A DNA stretch of 64,000 bases, taken from contig NC_092330.1 of assembly GCF_036785885.1 (NCBI RefSeq), positions 3,196,525 to 3,260,524 on the forward strand. Direction: 5' to 3'. Every line of letters begins with the position of its first letter. The first letter of the stretch is position 1. Positions 11,760 to 22,858 of this stretch are shown here, piece by piece. A model generated the notes under the pieces. The model was not told the origin of the DNA, ran no database searches, and saw nothing but the letters and a program-made list of their open reading frames with translations. The translations under genes and the position numbers were made by a program. This stretch comes from Coffea arabica. Its lineage: Eukaryota; Streptophyta; Magnoliopsida; Gentianales; Rubiaceae.

Positions 11760-12418
11760 AAATTTTGATGCTTTTTCTGGCCCTATCTCGCCAACCTTTA
11801 GGAGGAGATCCCATTCGCAGGAATCTCTACTCGAAAAAAAACATTCACGGAAACAGAAGCGCCCGATCCGACTGGGTACATAAATCTATTAGTCAGCTTG
11901 CCTTTACATGGAAAAATCCCATTCCTTAGTACTTCAGAAGGAATCAAGTCTTGTTCAGACTTGGATAATCTTCTTACCATTCGTAGTGGAATGCGGCTCC
12001 ATTGTCCACCAAGACTCTGGATACCAGTTCCCATCAATGTGAGCCTTGATATACAAAAGCTTCAAATGCTTGGTCATCTCCTATGGTGGCTTCTCAAAGA
12101 TTACCTTACTGGCTCTATATTCTCGAAGAAACAACGCCTTATCTTTAGAGCTTTCTCCATTTTCCCCAACGGTTGACTGTTCTTTGACATAAGGACTTTG
12201 AACCAGGTGGAATCAACAATAGGAGTCTTACCCTTGGTTGGATCCCTGACTACTTCGGATCTATATCCATCGGTTGGCTCATTCCCAGAATCAATCTCTG
12301 CTATTTCCACAACTGGGGGAGAGTCATCCTCCTCTACATCTTCATCCAGTTCTTCTGGTTGACCTTCTTTTGGACCACTATGGTAGTCAGGCATAAAAGA
12401 TTTTGAATCCATTGACAC
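11760..12418 (-). pseudogene. Gypsy-type gag/protease fragment inside Pack-MULE II
   Basis: A 105-codon frame at 12101-12418 (acidic, EELDEDVEEDDSPP...) leads into a second-frame stretch reading HLKLLYIKAHIDG and, after a frame change, IPLRMVRRLSKSEQDLIPSE. This order resembles the aspartic-protease region of plant Ty3/Gypsy polyproteins, where LYIKAHIDG precedes a V.NGAAVN-type active site and a LGK.E.DLIPT segment. The active-site motif itself is not intact. The assignment rests on short conserved blocks and is moderate. It may have been captured, or the MULE may have picked up a fragment already adjacent to other exons. Confidence 0.5.
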
Positions 12419-12681
12419 AGGTAGATTCTTATTTATTTATGGTAAACCCTTGTAATTGAGCAATCAGAAGCAAAAGCATCGCCGCTACGAGCATTTTTTT
12501 GAAGCATAAAAACGAAGTCTTTCGTCGGCCTGGCTCAAAAGCAGTTGGTGACTGGTCATAAACGCCCGGAATTTACCTGATAGGCGGAGCCCTGGGATAA
12601 GTCGTTATTGTAGAGTAAATTATTGAGTATTCTTTCCCTATCCATGAGTAGCAAGATAAATCCTTTTTCTTTCCCAGATGT

Positions 12682-12936
12682 CCAGGAAGTTGCTACAGAC
12701 GACTTCGCACAATGAATCGAGGCCGGCTTTCTCATTCTGCATCCGGGCTTGATTTACCTGGTACTCGTTAATGGTGATGCCGATGACGTTGGCACCGGAA
12801 TGAGCGGCGATGACTCGCATCGGGCCGCTGATGCCACAGCCGGCGTCGAGAATGCGGGCATCCTTCTTGATGCCCAAGAGATCGACGGCTATTTCCTCGT
12901 GGATTCTGGTGGTGTCTCGGTAGGACTTGTGAAGCC
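12682..12936 (-). pseudogene. Captured C24-sterol methyltransferase (SMT) fragment
   Basis: The minus strand reads YRDTTRIHEEIAVDLLGIKK, then ILDAGCGISGPMRVIAAHS, GITINEYQVNQARM and AGLDSLCEVVCSNFL. This is the SAM-binding motif I and following region of plant sterol C24-methyltransferases, closer to the SMT2/3 type by eye. Coding sequence is lost after SNFL, so motifs II and III and the C-terminus are absent. The upstream end abuts the LHCB piece in a different frame (ILAIWAS.. then frame change), so no continuous fusion protein is encoded as written. Confidence 0.85.
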
Positions 12937-13221
<285 letters not shown>

Positions 13222-13274
13222 TCAAAGGAATTTCGCATACCCATCATCACTAGGTCGCACGCCCGGTTACCGGT

Positions 13275-13383
13275 CAATTTTCACTTTAGTTATGAAGTTA
13301 GGGTGTTTATGTGGAGGTTTCTAACCGATAGGGGGTAAGGTGTCTTTTCCCGAAACCATAAGAGGGTTCCTTGTATTTTACCC
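13275..13383 (-). repeat. Right TIR of Pack-MULE II
   Basis: Reverse complement of 11548-11656; followed at once by TTTATTATA. Confidence 0.9.
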
Positions 13384-13392
13384 TTTATTATA

Positions 13393-14181
13393 GCTTGAAC
13401 CTCAAACTTCTAGATCAAAATAACATCCAAATCTAAGCACTTTTCGTCATCAAATTTCTAACATCCAGTTCACATTACATTTAAAATTCATTACAACCTA
13501 GTGTCTCACCAAATTTTCTAAGCAATCTCAACAATTTCTATCATATAATTAGTTTTTGTTGTATTTACAAGCTTTCAGCAATTAACTTCACATTCAATTT
13601 TTACCCAAAATTTTAAATTGGCGATAGTATTCTAGAACAAACCATTCTTTAAAAAATCAAGCAAAGATTCAATCTCTATGAACATTAGCTGTAGGCTGAT
13701 AGCCTTTCTAAATTCACTCATTTTGCTTGGAAACGACATCTTTTGGAGTTTGAAACTGTTGATGCAGAAGCCATAACTATTGAATATAGCATGCCACCAT
13801 GGATAAGGAAAATGTTGGTTCTCGAGAGGGAGTCAAGCAAGGAGAGGGATCAAAACCTAGAACTTAATGGTCTACCTATTCTCGTGGAATTGTGCCAGCT
13901 ACATTGATTCAGAAAAGGAGAGGTCACCTTTGAACACAGAATTGTAACTTGGATTTGGAAATTTTGTATTGACTATCTGGTCTAAGTAGAATTGTTAATC
14001 TAACCACTCTAGTCCAAATCCATCCTGCTAAGCCCAAGAAATGGATTTTGCCTGTTGAATTAAGCTAGACTAAACTTGGCCCAAATATTAGGTCGGAATT
14101 AAATGTGAACAAGTTTAGATTTTATTAGGCTCAACTTGATTAAAGTCCGGCCCAAATAATTGTATATTTACTCATATTATA
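13393..14181. other. Intergenic, nothing recognised
   Basis: No open frame of note and no clear repeat boundary. Confidence 0.4.
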
Positions 14182-14183
14182 TA

Positions 14184-14638
14184 CTCCCTCCGTCCCATTG
14201 ATAGTGTCATACTTTCCTTTTTGGGCTGTCCCAAAATATTTGTCACTTGCTAAAAATAGTAAAGACTTATCATTCACTTTCACTCTTTTACCCTTTTGGT
14301 CCCCACAATAATCAAGTTATGTGTGCCCTTTGAGCCCACTTGTTCAGTATTCATGTGTTTGAAAAGCCCATATGAATATGTGCGTGGAGTAAAAAACCAT
14401 GAGAAACTTGGTTGAAACCTCAGCGTGCAAAGCACGCACAAGCTATGTGCAAACAAAACAAAAGTTCTGGTCCTACCATCCAGAAGTTGTTTAGGCTTTA
14501 ATTTGAATTGGCATAACCGATTGCATTTACACGAAGAGCTTGGGCGAGGGACAAAACGGTAAGCAACTCACCTATGCTGGAACTATTCATAAAAAGCACA
14601 GTTTTCTAAGTGCGACGAAATTTTTGGGACGGAGGGAG
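14184..14638. mobile_element. Stowaway-like (Tc1/mariner) MITE
   Basis: The ends are CTCCCTCCGTCCC and its complement GGGACGGAGGGAG, the Stowaway consensus terminus. TA target-site duplications lie at 14182-14183 and 14639-14640. At 455 bp it is longer than typical Stowaways, so it may contain an insertion. It has no coding sequence. Confidence 0.92.
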
Positions 14639-14847
14639 TAATAAATATAATTTATAATTTTGTATTATTAATATTTTTCCGTAAGTGGGAGCTGTTGAAT
14701 TCAAAACCTCCTACTCATACTCCCTCCTACCGTACCATCTGACCAACACCTCCATGTAATTTATAATTATGCATATTATAATTTAAAAAGTAATAGTTAA
14801 TAAGTAACCATATAATAATACATAAATTTATATATACTTATATGAGT

Positions 14848-14991
14848 AAATCTTACATACACTGACAGTATATACACTATCATGGTTGGATGCATGACAA
14901 ATGCAAAAATTGGGTTCCAAATTCAAATTTGGATTATATGTTGTATATCCAATGGTGAAAGTGTATACACTGTCAGTATATATAAGATTAA
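14848..14991. repeat. Short MITE with ~30-bp TIRs
   Basis: 'AATCTTACATACACTGACAG' near 14849 pairs with 'CTGTCAGTATATATAAGATT' near 14971. The element is about 140 bp and non-coding. Confidence 0.7.
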
Positions 14992-14999
14992 TCCTATTT

Positions 15000-15600
15000 A
15001 TATATTAAATTGTGAGTTTAGATTGAATCCAAATTAAACCCAACACTAATAATTTTATGAGTTGAATATAAGCTTTATAGTAATGATCCCAAGGCCGAAT
15101 GTAGAAAGACCCAAAGCGCTATTTCTTCTATGAGTCAAGATTCGATTTGCTAAAACTTTGGTCACTAGAATAATTTTGAGGTATAATCTTTGTATTATGC
15201 CTAAGCCCTTTGAGGTTAAAAATATATTACAATTGCGGTCATCAACAAAATTACAGATTATATTCAACATAAATTATTTGTTTTCTTCTTTTTTAAGCAC
15301 GAAAATTTGTCTGAAAATGGAGTTAGGATGTGAAGATGAAGTATTAGGTTAAAAGAATGAAGTAAAATTGAATATAAAAATTAGTTTTCAAGGAAATTAG
15401 ACTGAAAAAAAAGTTAGAAAAAATTTGGAACAAGGAAAAATGAAGACTTTAAATTCATAAAGAGGGTATAAAGTTGAAGAAATGCAATGATGGGAAAAAT
15501 AGTACTATTCACAGAATCACTGAATATACTAGACAATTAATTGCTGTTAAATGACTAACTTGTCCATAGATTCCACAAACCGAAAATGGATTTGCTCTCT
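15000..15600. other. Intergenic, nothing recognised
   Basis: AT-rich sequence; short open frames without family features. Confidence 0.4.
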
Positions 15601-15619
15601 TTAATTTACCGCAAATCCT

Positions 15620-16018
15620 CTGTCCGATATTTTGTGTCCAATTTCCTGTCCAATGTGAAACTATGTAGTTTCACTTATTATATCTGCTGATGTGACAACT
15701 AAAAATAGGTGGCTGTTTGGCTGCCTTATACTTCTTTTTCTTTCTTCTTTTTTGGGTTTCCTTTGTTTACATAACTTTGTTACAATTCTCATTTTTTTAA
15801 AACAAAGTATTAAAGATTTCAAATACAAAAGAATATTTAAAAAAGATGGGAATTGAAACAAAGTTGTGTAAACAAAAGAAACCCAAAAAAGAAGAAAGAA
15901 AAGGAAGTATAAGGCAGCCAAACAGCCACCTATTTTTAGTTGCCACATCAACAGATATAATAAGTGAAACTACGTAGTTTCATATTGGACAGGAAATTGG
16001 ACACAAAATATTGGACAG
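15620..16018. repeat. Near-perfect long hairpin (fold-back element)
   Basis: The left arm (15620 to about 15800) and right arm (about 15845-16018) are almost exact reverse complements over about 175 bp, with a loop of about 45 bp. The ends are CTGTCCGATATTTTGTGTCC and GGACACAAAATATTGGACAG. The arms also hold the palindrome AAACTACGTAGTTT (right arm). This is a MITE-type fold-back. Arms this similar imply a young insertion or gene conversion, and a transcript would form a long double-stranded RNA. Confidence 0.85.
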
Positions 16019-16261
16019 ATGATCTGCTCTCTCCAACATATCACATTGTCTTATCAGAAAATTTGAACTCTAATAACATCTCATTAAGTTGGCCTTAGGA
16101 CACAGAGATCTCCAAGTTCAAATCCCCCTTCCCCTCCCCTTCCCCCTGCCCACTTCTTAAATCCCACCTCTCTCCTATTAGAATTTTTTTTCTTAAAAAA
16201 AATACCTGTTAAATGTTGGCCATTTGTACATTCTATATAGACTCCTAATCATAGTTAAATA

Positions 16262-16600
16262 TTAAATCCTGCTTCTATTGTTCACTAATTCGTTGTTCCC
16301 GACAGAAAGATTTTCTAATGCAGAACTTTTCAGTACGTCATTTGAATTTTGCCTGCCGGCCAACTTGTTCCTCGGTGGATATAGACATTCAAGTTCTAGA
16401 TGCTGGTTGCCTATACATTCTAGCGTCACGACTGAGCGTTTTAGCCCCATTTTTTCAAGATCACCCGGGCTCTTGCCCGTGCAGCACCTTTAGCCGTGCC
16501 AAACTTCATTTTGAGTCCCATTCACGGAGTCATCACACAAGGAAGAGGTCCAGATTGTCTATCATTATCGAAGGCAAGAACTTTTAACCTAAACATGTTA
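16262..16600 (+). other. GC-richer island with an 89-codon open frame, unassigned
   Basis: Base composition rises here relative to both flanks, and two overlapping plus-strand frames are open (16278-16493 and 16318-16587). The longer one reads through Cys, His and Arg-rich sequence (DIDIQVLDAGCLYILASR near its start). I cannot match it to a family. It could be a gene fragment, a former exon or chance. Confidence 0.3.
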
Positions 16601-16814
16601 CTTATTTCCACTGGGTGGCCAATTCAGCTCTGTTTATAGTCCTGACTACAACTTATATATTCCATCGAAATTTTGTTCTGGAATCTTCGGCTGACTAAAT
16701 GTTAGCCTCACATGTATAAAAATATCTGAGCATGCACTGGAGGCCTCATGCAATATTTTGTATGTTGAGCTTGATTTAGACCTATAAAGGATAGAAAGCC
16801 CCATGCCAAAGAGA

Positions 16815-17260
16815 TTGCAGCTCAATTGGCTATAGGTTATGATCGTTTGAAAGAGCTGAAGGCTTTTGATGGTACGAAAAGTGGTGTGAAAGGTCTTGTT
16901 GATGCAGGCATTACTAATCTTTCCCAAAACTTCATTCTGCCACCTGAAGAGCTAATCGAGGAGTTAAACACTGCCCATCTTCAAGTACAAGTTCCTGTCA
17001 TAAATCTCAAACTTACAAAGGGAAGATAATAACAATTTGTAGTTGATGAAATAAGGCGAGCATAGGACGATTGTGATTTTTTCCAAGTAATCAATGATGA
17101 TATTCTAGAAAGTTTTGCTAGATGGAATTTGTAATTTCATGAACAAGATGCTGAGCTGAAGTATGATTCGTCAAGAATTGTTGGATATAAATAGTAACAT
17201 TGATCTGTATTAATCAAGCGCTGCTAATTGGAAAGACACTTTGATCTTTAGTTAGACAGA
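16815..17260 (+). pseudogene. 2-oxoglutarate-dependent dioxygenase (ACC oxidase homolog-like), broken
   Basis: The first part of a plant 2-ODD of the '1-aminocyclopropane-1-carboxylate oxidase homolog' group is legible: YDRLKELKAFDGTKSGVKGL, VDAGITN, FILPPEELIEELN, VPVINLK. Past a stop at 17027 come VVDEIRRA-like remains, FFQVIND, then FHEQDAELK, SNIDLY and SAANWKDTL. Stops and frame changes interrupt it. The C-terminal half with the HxD...H iron ligands and RxS 2-oxoglutarate motif is missing. Such enzymes are soluble oxygenases of specialised metabolism; this copy is dead. The family call comes from the N-terminal signature only. Confidence 0.8.
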
Positions 17261-17599
17261 TTCCAGTCAAGTTGAAAAGGCAAAAGCTCTTTAGCAGGAG
17301 TTTAGAACCTAAACTGGCTTGAACATCTTTTTAATTCAGGTCTGTGAGAATTGCAGGTGCGCAACATCAGAAGGGAGAAAAAGTAAAAAGAATATGAAAG
17401 AACAACCACTAAGTAGTCTAAATTTATACTTTAGGGACTAAAATATCCCATTTTGAAGTTTAGGAACTAAAGTGAAAATCCGGATATAATTTGAAGACGC
17501 AAAATGGAAATGACATTTTTTTTTTCCAAAAAGTAATTACTGTTCCTAGTGTTAGACATTCAATGAAGTCGAGTCCATTTGCAAAGGGCAATTTCAATG

Positions 17600-18320
17600 T
17601 TAAATGGTGAAAATAAAGCTCTTTAAGCTGCGTCTTCAGAACTCGGAGCTTTACAGGCAAATCAGGAAGTAAACACTCAGTTTCCCTGACCATTTCTTCT
17701 GTGACTGGGTTGGCTGGAAGCCCGTAAGTAATTACTAAAGAGATACTATGCCTTCAGCAACTGCTTCAGTCATTGTGAAGATCATTTTCTCATCCTTCAG
17801 TTTTCTCCATTGGCTGATTCATATCTGATGCTATCAAGAATATGATCCCCTCATGAAGAATTGAAATTTGGCGCTTCAGAGCGTCCAGCAAACTTGCTTT
17901 TAACGTTTAGTAACTCTTATAAAAGAGCATTGCCTTGAAAGAGCTGTTTCTTTAGAAGAAACTCATTAAGAATATCTCCTGTCTTGTTCCCTGTCTTTCA
18001 TTTGCATCGAAGTGTTAGAAAGACTCGAGACTTTCCATATTCTGTCTTCTCCTTTGATCGACCTAAAAAAGATATCCTCAGGTATATATAAACATCTCAC
18101 AAATAGATTTGAGTTGATCCTTCAGAGAGAGCTTGAGGAGACTTATGCTGTTCACTTGCTCCATGAGAAAAATCTCGTCCCTGGGAAACCAGATCTTTGC
18201 AAACAAAAGGACGAGACCGGTTGTGTATATCCCACAAGCTCAGCAGAGTTTTATTTTATGACATCCTCCCAATTTGTAATCTTCTTCTTTACATGCTCGG
18301 CATAACCTAACCTTGAGAAA
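17600..18320 (-). pseudogene. Relic of an R1-type NLR N-terminal region
   Basis: This stretch aligns by eye, in the same orientation and order, with 29690-30340 of the large NLR pseudogene downstream. Shared blocks include 'ATAAAGCTCTTT' (17613/29731), 'TTGGCTGATT' (17810/29921), 'TTGGCGCTTCAGAG' (17868) against 'TCTGGCGCTTCATGG' (29975), and 'CAGAGAGAGCTTGAGGAGA' (18122) against 'CAGAGAGAGAGCGAGGAGA' (30269). The divergence is high, frames are broken and no NB-ARC or LRR remains. It marks an older copy of the same NLR gene in this neighbourhood. Confidence 0.7.
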
Positions 18321-18985
18321 TCCTGCCTCCCTAATCACATCCCAAAAAGTTGCAAAAGTCCAACTGATGCTTAAAATCCCAAAAATAACCTTAAAGTTAA
18401 TGCCACAGAGATGTCATTGAAGGGTTCTGTTTATTGCACAAAGGAATTGTAATTTCTTGACCTTAGTTTTGTTTCTGCAACATTACAAGAAATGCCACAC
18501 AGCAAGCATACATATTCTGCAGACTTGCTTTAGAAAATTTAAACTAACTTTTTGGATGAAAATATATAATGCTTAGCATCAAAACCTATATGGTAGAAGC
18601 CCTCTGGCTTTATGTTGTACTACATTCACTATAGTAGGAAGGAAACTTGTAGATATCTAATCTGGGAACTTAATCAAATCATGATTAACTTTAGTTCTTC
18701 AACAATCTTATGTCCTCTTTTAGCGAGCTTACGCTTTAGTGTTGCTTAACGTTTTTGCCTGCTGAAAATTTTCTTCAGTTTCTCATGAATAAGGCTTACA
18801 GAAACTCGTCATTCTACAATGATATCTCTGAGTGCAAATTCTCCACTACAAAGCTCAAATGGTATCTGTTATCTAAATTTACATCAAACATGTCACAGCT
18901 TAATCAGTACATGATACAATACACAAGTAATCTTACTACAAGAAAGAATGAAAATAATATATTTCAGTCCTGAAAAGGAGACCGC
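18321..18985. other. Intergenic, nothing recognised
   Basis: Downstream flank of the RING gene; it presumably includes that gene's 3' UTR and poly(A) site on the minus strand. No other feature is visible. Confidence 0.4.
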
Positions 18986-18989
18986 TAGT

Positions 18990-19631
18990 TCAAAGATAAG
19001 CATGGTAATCCTGACAAGATTGGTCGAGTCCAAGAGGGTTGAGGAACCATGTCCATAAGTGATCCAGGAAACACAGGATAGAAGCAATTGCAGCCTCATA
19101 ATAAGCTTCTTGAACATCATTTCTATTTCTACCGCTCAACTGCTGCTGCTGCTGCTTTTCTCCTGCAGGAGTATAAGCAACCAAACAGCGACAGAGCGGG
19201 CAAGTGGAGTTCTGCAACAGCCAAGCATCAATGCAGTCAACATGGAATCCATGGCTGCATTCTTCAAGAACCCTGTATTTTTCACCCTTGCAGATGTTGT
19301 ACAGACAAATCACACACTGCACGCCTTCATGATTCTGATCCTGGTCTTCTTCTGTTTTCATATGCTGCCCTTTGCCCGATGTCGCTGTCATTGTTCTTAA
19401 ATTATCATCATTATCAGTGGATGAATCAGTAGTGCTAGAACTGCTACCACTGTTGTTTGCAAGTTGAGACCCTTCAAGTGAATTTGAATTCTGGAAGTTG
19501 TCGAGTAGGCACACAATTGGGAGGCCTGCAAGCAATGAAACGGCTCTCATCTTTCTTCTCATTGTTAATACAGCTTCTTCACTGAAAAATGCTCTTTCAC
19601 TTATTCCAGACATCCAAGTTCTCTCAGCCAT
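18990..19631 (-). CDS. RING-H2 finger protein (ATL-like E3 ubiquitin ligase candidate)
   Basis: A single intact exon of 213 codons runs from the ATG at 19629-19631 to the TGA at 18990-18992. Residues 106-147 form a complete C3H2C3 RING: C106, C109, C125, H127, H130, C133, C144 and C147, with the usual W137 and a Pro after C144 (TCPLC). RING-H2 domains bind two zincs and recruit E2 enzymes, so the likely role is ubiquitin ligase. The N-terminal 100 residues hold a short hydrophobic patch (residues 31-43) and then a Ser/Thr/Asp/Asn-rich low-complexity stretch; there is no convincing transmembrane helix. A Gln run and a hydrophobic tail (AAIASILCFL, about 176-185) follow the RING. It is simpler than classical ATL proteins, which carry a GLD motif and a clear membrane helix. 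No neighbouring gene suggests a pathway. Confidence 0.88.
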   Translation of the reverse strand: MAERTWMSGISERAFFSEEAVLTMRRKMRAVSLLAGLPIVCLLDNFQNSNSLEGSQLANNSGSSSSTTDSSTDNDDNLRTMTATSGKGQHMKTEEDQDQNHEGVQCVICLYNICKGEKYRVLEECSHGFHVDCIDAWLLQNSTCPLCRCLVAYTPAGEKQQQQQLSGRNRNDVQEAYYEAAIASILCFLDHLWTWFLNPLGLDQSCQDYHAYL

Positions 19632-19719
19632 GATCTTTCTTGATTGATGATTACAGGATATAAAATCAACTTCTCTGCTTCTTGGTGGTACCTATGAGAT
19701 GTATCTTGAGGACTTCAGC

Positions 19720-19730
19720 AATATATACTT
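19720..19730 (-). promoter_or_regulatory. Possible TATA box of the RING-H2 gene
   Basis: On the minus strand AGTATATATTGC lies about 90 bp upstream of the ATG, a plausible TATA position. A (CT)n run at 19983-19996 lies a further 260 bp upstream. Both are inferred from position and composition only. Confidence 0.4.
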
Positions 19731-19999
19731 TGCATAAGCTTAATTTAGCATAGGAGTCTAAAGTATACTGCTAGTTACTCTGAGTTTGCGTGTGAATCTG
19801 GGGGTGGGTGGATTCTGAGTTGGATTTGAATGGGATGCAAATTTTGACTGCTAAATAGGGAATTGGAATATTGCTGAAGTGGTTACGTGCTTGTGGGAGT
19901 GTAGCCGTATTGGTTATGGAATTGGAAGAGAGAGTGATGACCGCTAAGCTGAGTCAGTCAACTGCCTTGTCACCCTAAATCACTCTCTCTCTCTCTACG

Positions 20000-21610
20000 A
20001 CAACGTTAACAATTTTATAACCTAATATAGGGAAAAAGCCTAAAGAAACTATAAAGGATTAATAGGTATAAAAATCGAAACTATGTATAAAGGGCTAATA
20101 GATTTAAGAATCTATAGATCAAAGGAATGTTCTAACATCTCTTTTAAATTTTTTTCACTATAGATATGATTCGAATCCCTGACCTACAATCCAAAGATAA
20201 ACTTTAGTCCTTTTTTTATGGCCATTGAGTCAAAGTTCAGTGGTTACTTGTCACTCTATCTCAAGTAGCTACTAGTACTAGTGTGAGCGTGACTATATAG
20301 GTGAAAATTTTTCATCATAGGTGAATCCAAATTCATAGTTTTTCATCATAAGTTTACCCATTTCATTCATTCATTAATGACTTCTACCATTAGTATTAAA
20401 ACAGTACAAACTGTAAACGCAATGGAAATGTGTGGCTGGCTTTTGCATTTTCCTTTACATTATACTGTTGGGACATTTTCTGTCATGACACATGGTCTAT
20501 ACTTTACATGAACACGAGAGTCATATGCTTTAATTGAGCATTGAATCAAACTGGTGGTGCACGGACATTAAGGTCGTTGACAAACTATATGTGAACAACC
20601 TTTAGGCCTTGGTACTGATATTTCACTTTAACAAGCGAAACAATCCTTGAAGCTAAAGATCATGCAGATCGTATATGCCACCAACATTCCTTCGTATCGC
20701 AATTATGCTTCTTTTTTCCACTTCTTTTTTCTCATAATTTCAAATGCAAGCACAACCATCATAAAAAATTCAAGTCGCAAGGAAAATGAAAGTAATTCTG
20801 GGAAAAGCAGACTATTTTGCACAATTGGTTCCAACTCAAATTCGAAGAAGCTCGATGAAAAATATTTTTTTTTTTAAAAAAAAAAAAGGGAAGGGGGGTA
20901 GGGTGGAAGGAGAATGATATCATAGAAGAAGACTGTCAATTACCTCCCCATTTGTGCATGCTCAGTACTTTGGGCTGCAGCTGCCCCCCACATTTAACCC
21001 TGAAACAAAAACAAAAAGAAATAAGTGATTATCCAGATTTACCCTAGTGCAATATCTCCAATACGATGACGATGATAATGCAAAAAAAAAAAAAAATGTT
21101 TGCAAGTGCCTTTTTTTTTTTTTTTTTTACTTAAAAAGTTTGGGTGGTTTCGGCTACGATCATCATATCATGAGTCAGGACAGGTCTTCGAAACCATAGG
21201 TCACTTACAGAGATACTTACAAATCGTCCACCAATACAGTTCTCACATCGACAGCGAGATTTGAACACACGACGTTTCTACGAGGAAGAAGCTTATCCTT
21301 GCAAGTGCTATTCAGAAACCTGACGCCATCATTTTTCCAACAACGCTAAGAGTGGGGCTCACAACTTGATCCATGCAAGCTCTTTTTCTTTTTTTTTTTT
21401 TTTCTTTTTTTGCTTTGGTTGAGCTGCAGAACTATATAAAAAAAAATCCCCCTAAGGATAAACAATAAAAGAACAGTTCGATCTAAAATTTTTCATTCAC
21501 AATATGTATATTAGCGGTATATGAAAATTGTACCTAAATCTGGTAGAGGATATGTATACTGTCAATGTAAATTAATTAAGGGTAAGTGAGAAATCATTAT
21601 TGAGTCTTCT
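20000..21610. other. Intergenic, homopolymer-rich
   Basis: It holds several poly-A and poly-T runs (around 20864-20887, 21080-21094, 21111-21129, 21385-21404) but no gene. A 76-codon frame at 20647-20877 runs into a poly-T tract and has no recognisable domain. Confidence 0.45.
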
Positions 21611-21612
21611 AA

Positions 21613-21613
<1 letters not shown>

Positions 21614-21673
<60 letters not shown>
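21614..21673. repeat. (AT)n microsatellite
   Basis: An uninterrupted AT dinucleotide array of about 60 bp. Confidence 0.95.
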
Positions 21674-21681
<8 letters not shown>

Positions 21682-21950
21682 AGGCTAGTTTTTAACTTTT
21701 TCTTTTCATAAAAGAATTTTACACGGTTTACACTCGGAGGAAATAAATAACAAAGTGGCGTAGTGTCAGCCCTATAGCAAAGAAAAATGTGGTGATTTGG
21801 TCAAATTATGCGTTGCGTTGCGTTTTCGCTTTGGCAGCGATTAATGGGAGTGGGACTGGTTTGCTGGGGGCTTGTCTTCAAAACGACGACTTAGCCGGCA
21901 AATTTGTTGACTTTGACCCATTATGCTCACCAGTTATCTCATCTCAGACC

Positions 21951-21992
21951 TTTTTTTTTTTTTTTTTTTTTTTTGTGGGGGGGGGGGGGGGG
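21951..21992. repeat. Poly-T / poly-G junction
   Basis: A run of about 24 T is followed by GT and then about 18 G. Long G homopolymers are rare in plant DNA and prone to length error in sequencing. Confidence 0.85.
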
Positions 21993-22246
21993 GTCAAAGC
22001 CATTATTATCTTGCCATTTTGGGTAGAATAAAGCCCACGGATATGACTCCGAGTGGTTTGGCTTGGCTTGGAGCAAAACCATTGAAAATTGCTACTTTAG
22101 ATTTTACTTATCTTTATTATGTAATAATTTAACGTACTAGTCTTATTAAAAAAAATCAAATTATTAATCAAGTCACTTGGTTGTGACCCGTAAAAAGTGC
22201 GACCAAATTGGTGGATTACTTATAACCCCCAAAAAATACTACTTAG

Positions 22247-22520
22247 GGTGCGTTTGATAAAATTGAAATCTGAAAACTAAAATTTAAAATCTAAAATCTG
22301 AAATCTGAAATATGAAATTTGAATCGAAAAAGTTATTAAATTGTTAAGTATTAAGTCATATACATTTGAGTGTATATCATATTCAATGATAAGTGAGTAT
22401 CTCATCACTTATTGTTCGGAGTGAATTTTGTCTAAAAAATTCAGTGGCACTTAATTAATTCAGATATTTAACTTTTGGTTATCAAACGTGTTTAAATATA
22501 TTAACGTCTAAATACATTAA
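22247..22520 (+). repeat. MITE copy (hAT-type end), partner of 10800-11086
   Basis: It starts GGGTGCGTTTGATAAAATTG and carries an imperfect array of 'AATCTGAAAT' words, then TTTGAGTGTATATCATATTC and GATAAGTGAG. It ends near GGTTATCAAACGTG, an imperfect complement of the start. It is non-coding. Confidence 0.65.
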
Positions 22521-22858
22521 GTTTGAATATTGAATTGCGTTATCAAATAGAGAAACTATAAAGTTACTAGTTATTTCCAACTTATCACTTAGTAACTTGT
22601 CCGGAATGAAGAAGTTTTGGGTTGTAATCCTCCCGTCTCCTTCCCGCTTCTTAAATTCCACCCCTTCCCTGCTAAAAGAAAAAATAACAAACAACTTGCA
22701 AAATGTTGAATTACAAGTTATTTGTTTCCTGGTAACTAGACCAACTTTCACTACTAAATTCTGCAACTGCCAACTCATGAGAAACAAAAAAAATACTAGT
22801 GACAATGCTAGAGTAGGTTCCCCAAGAGTAATTTGAAATTTAAGTCAAGTTCAACTTC

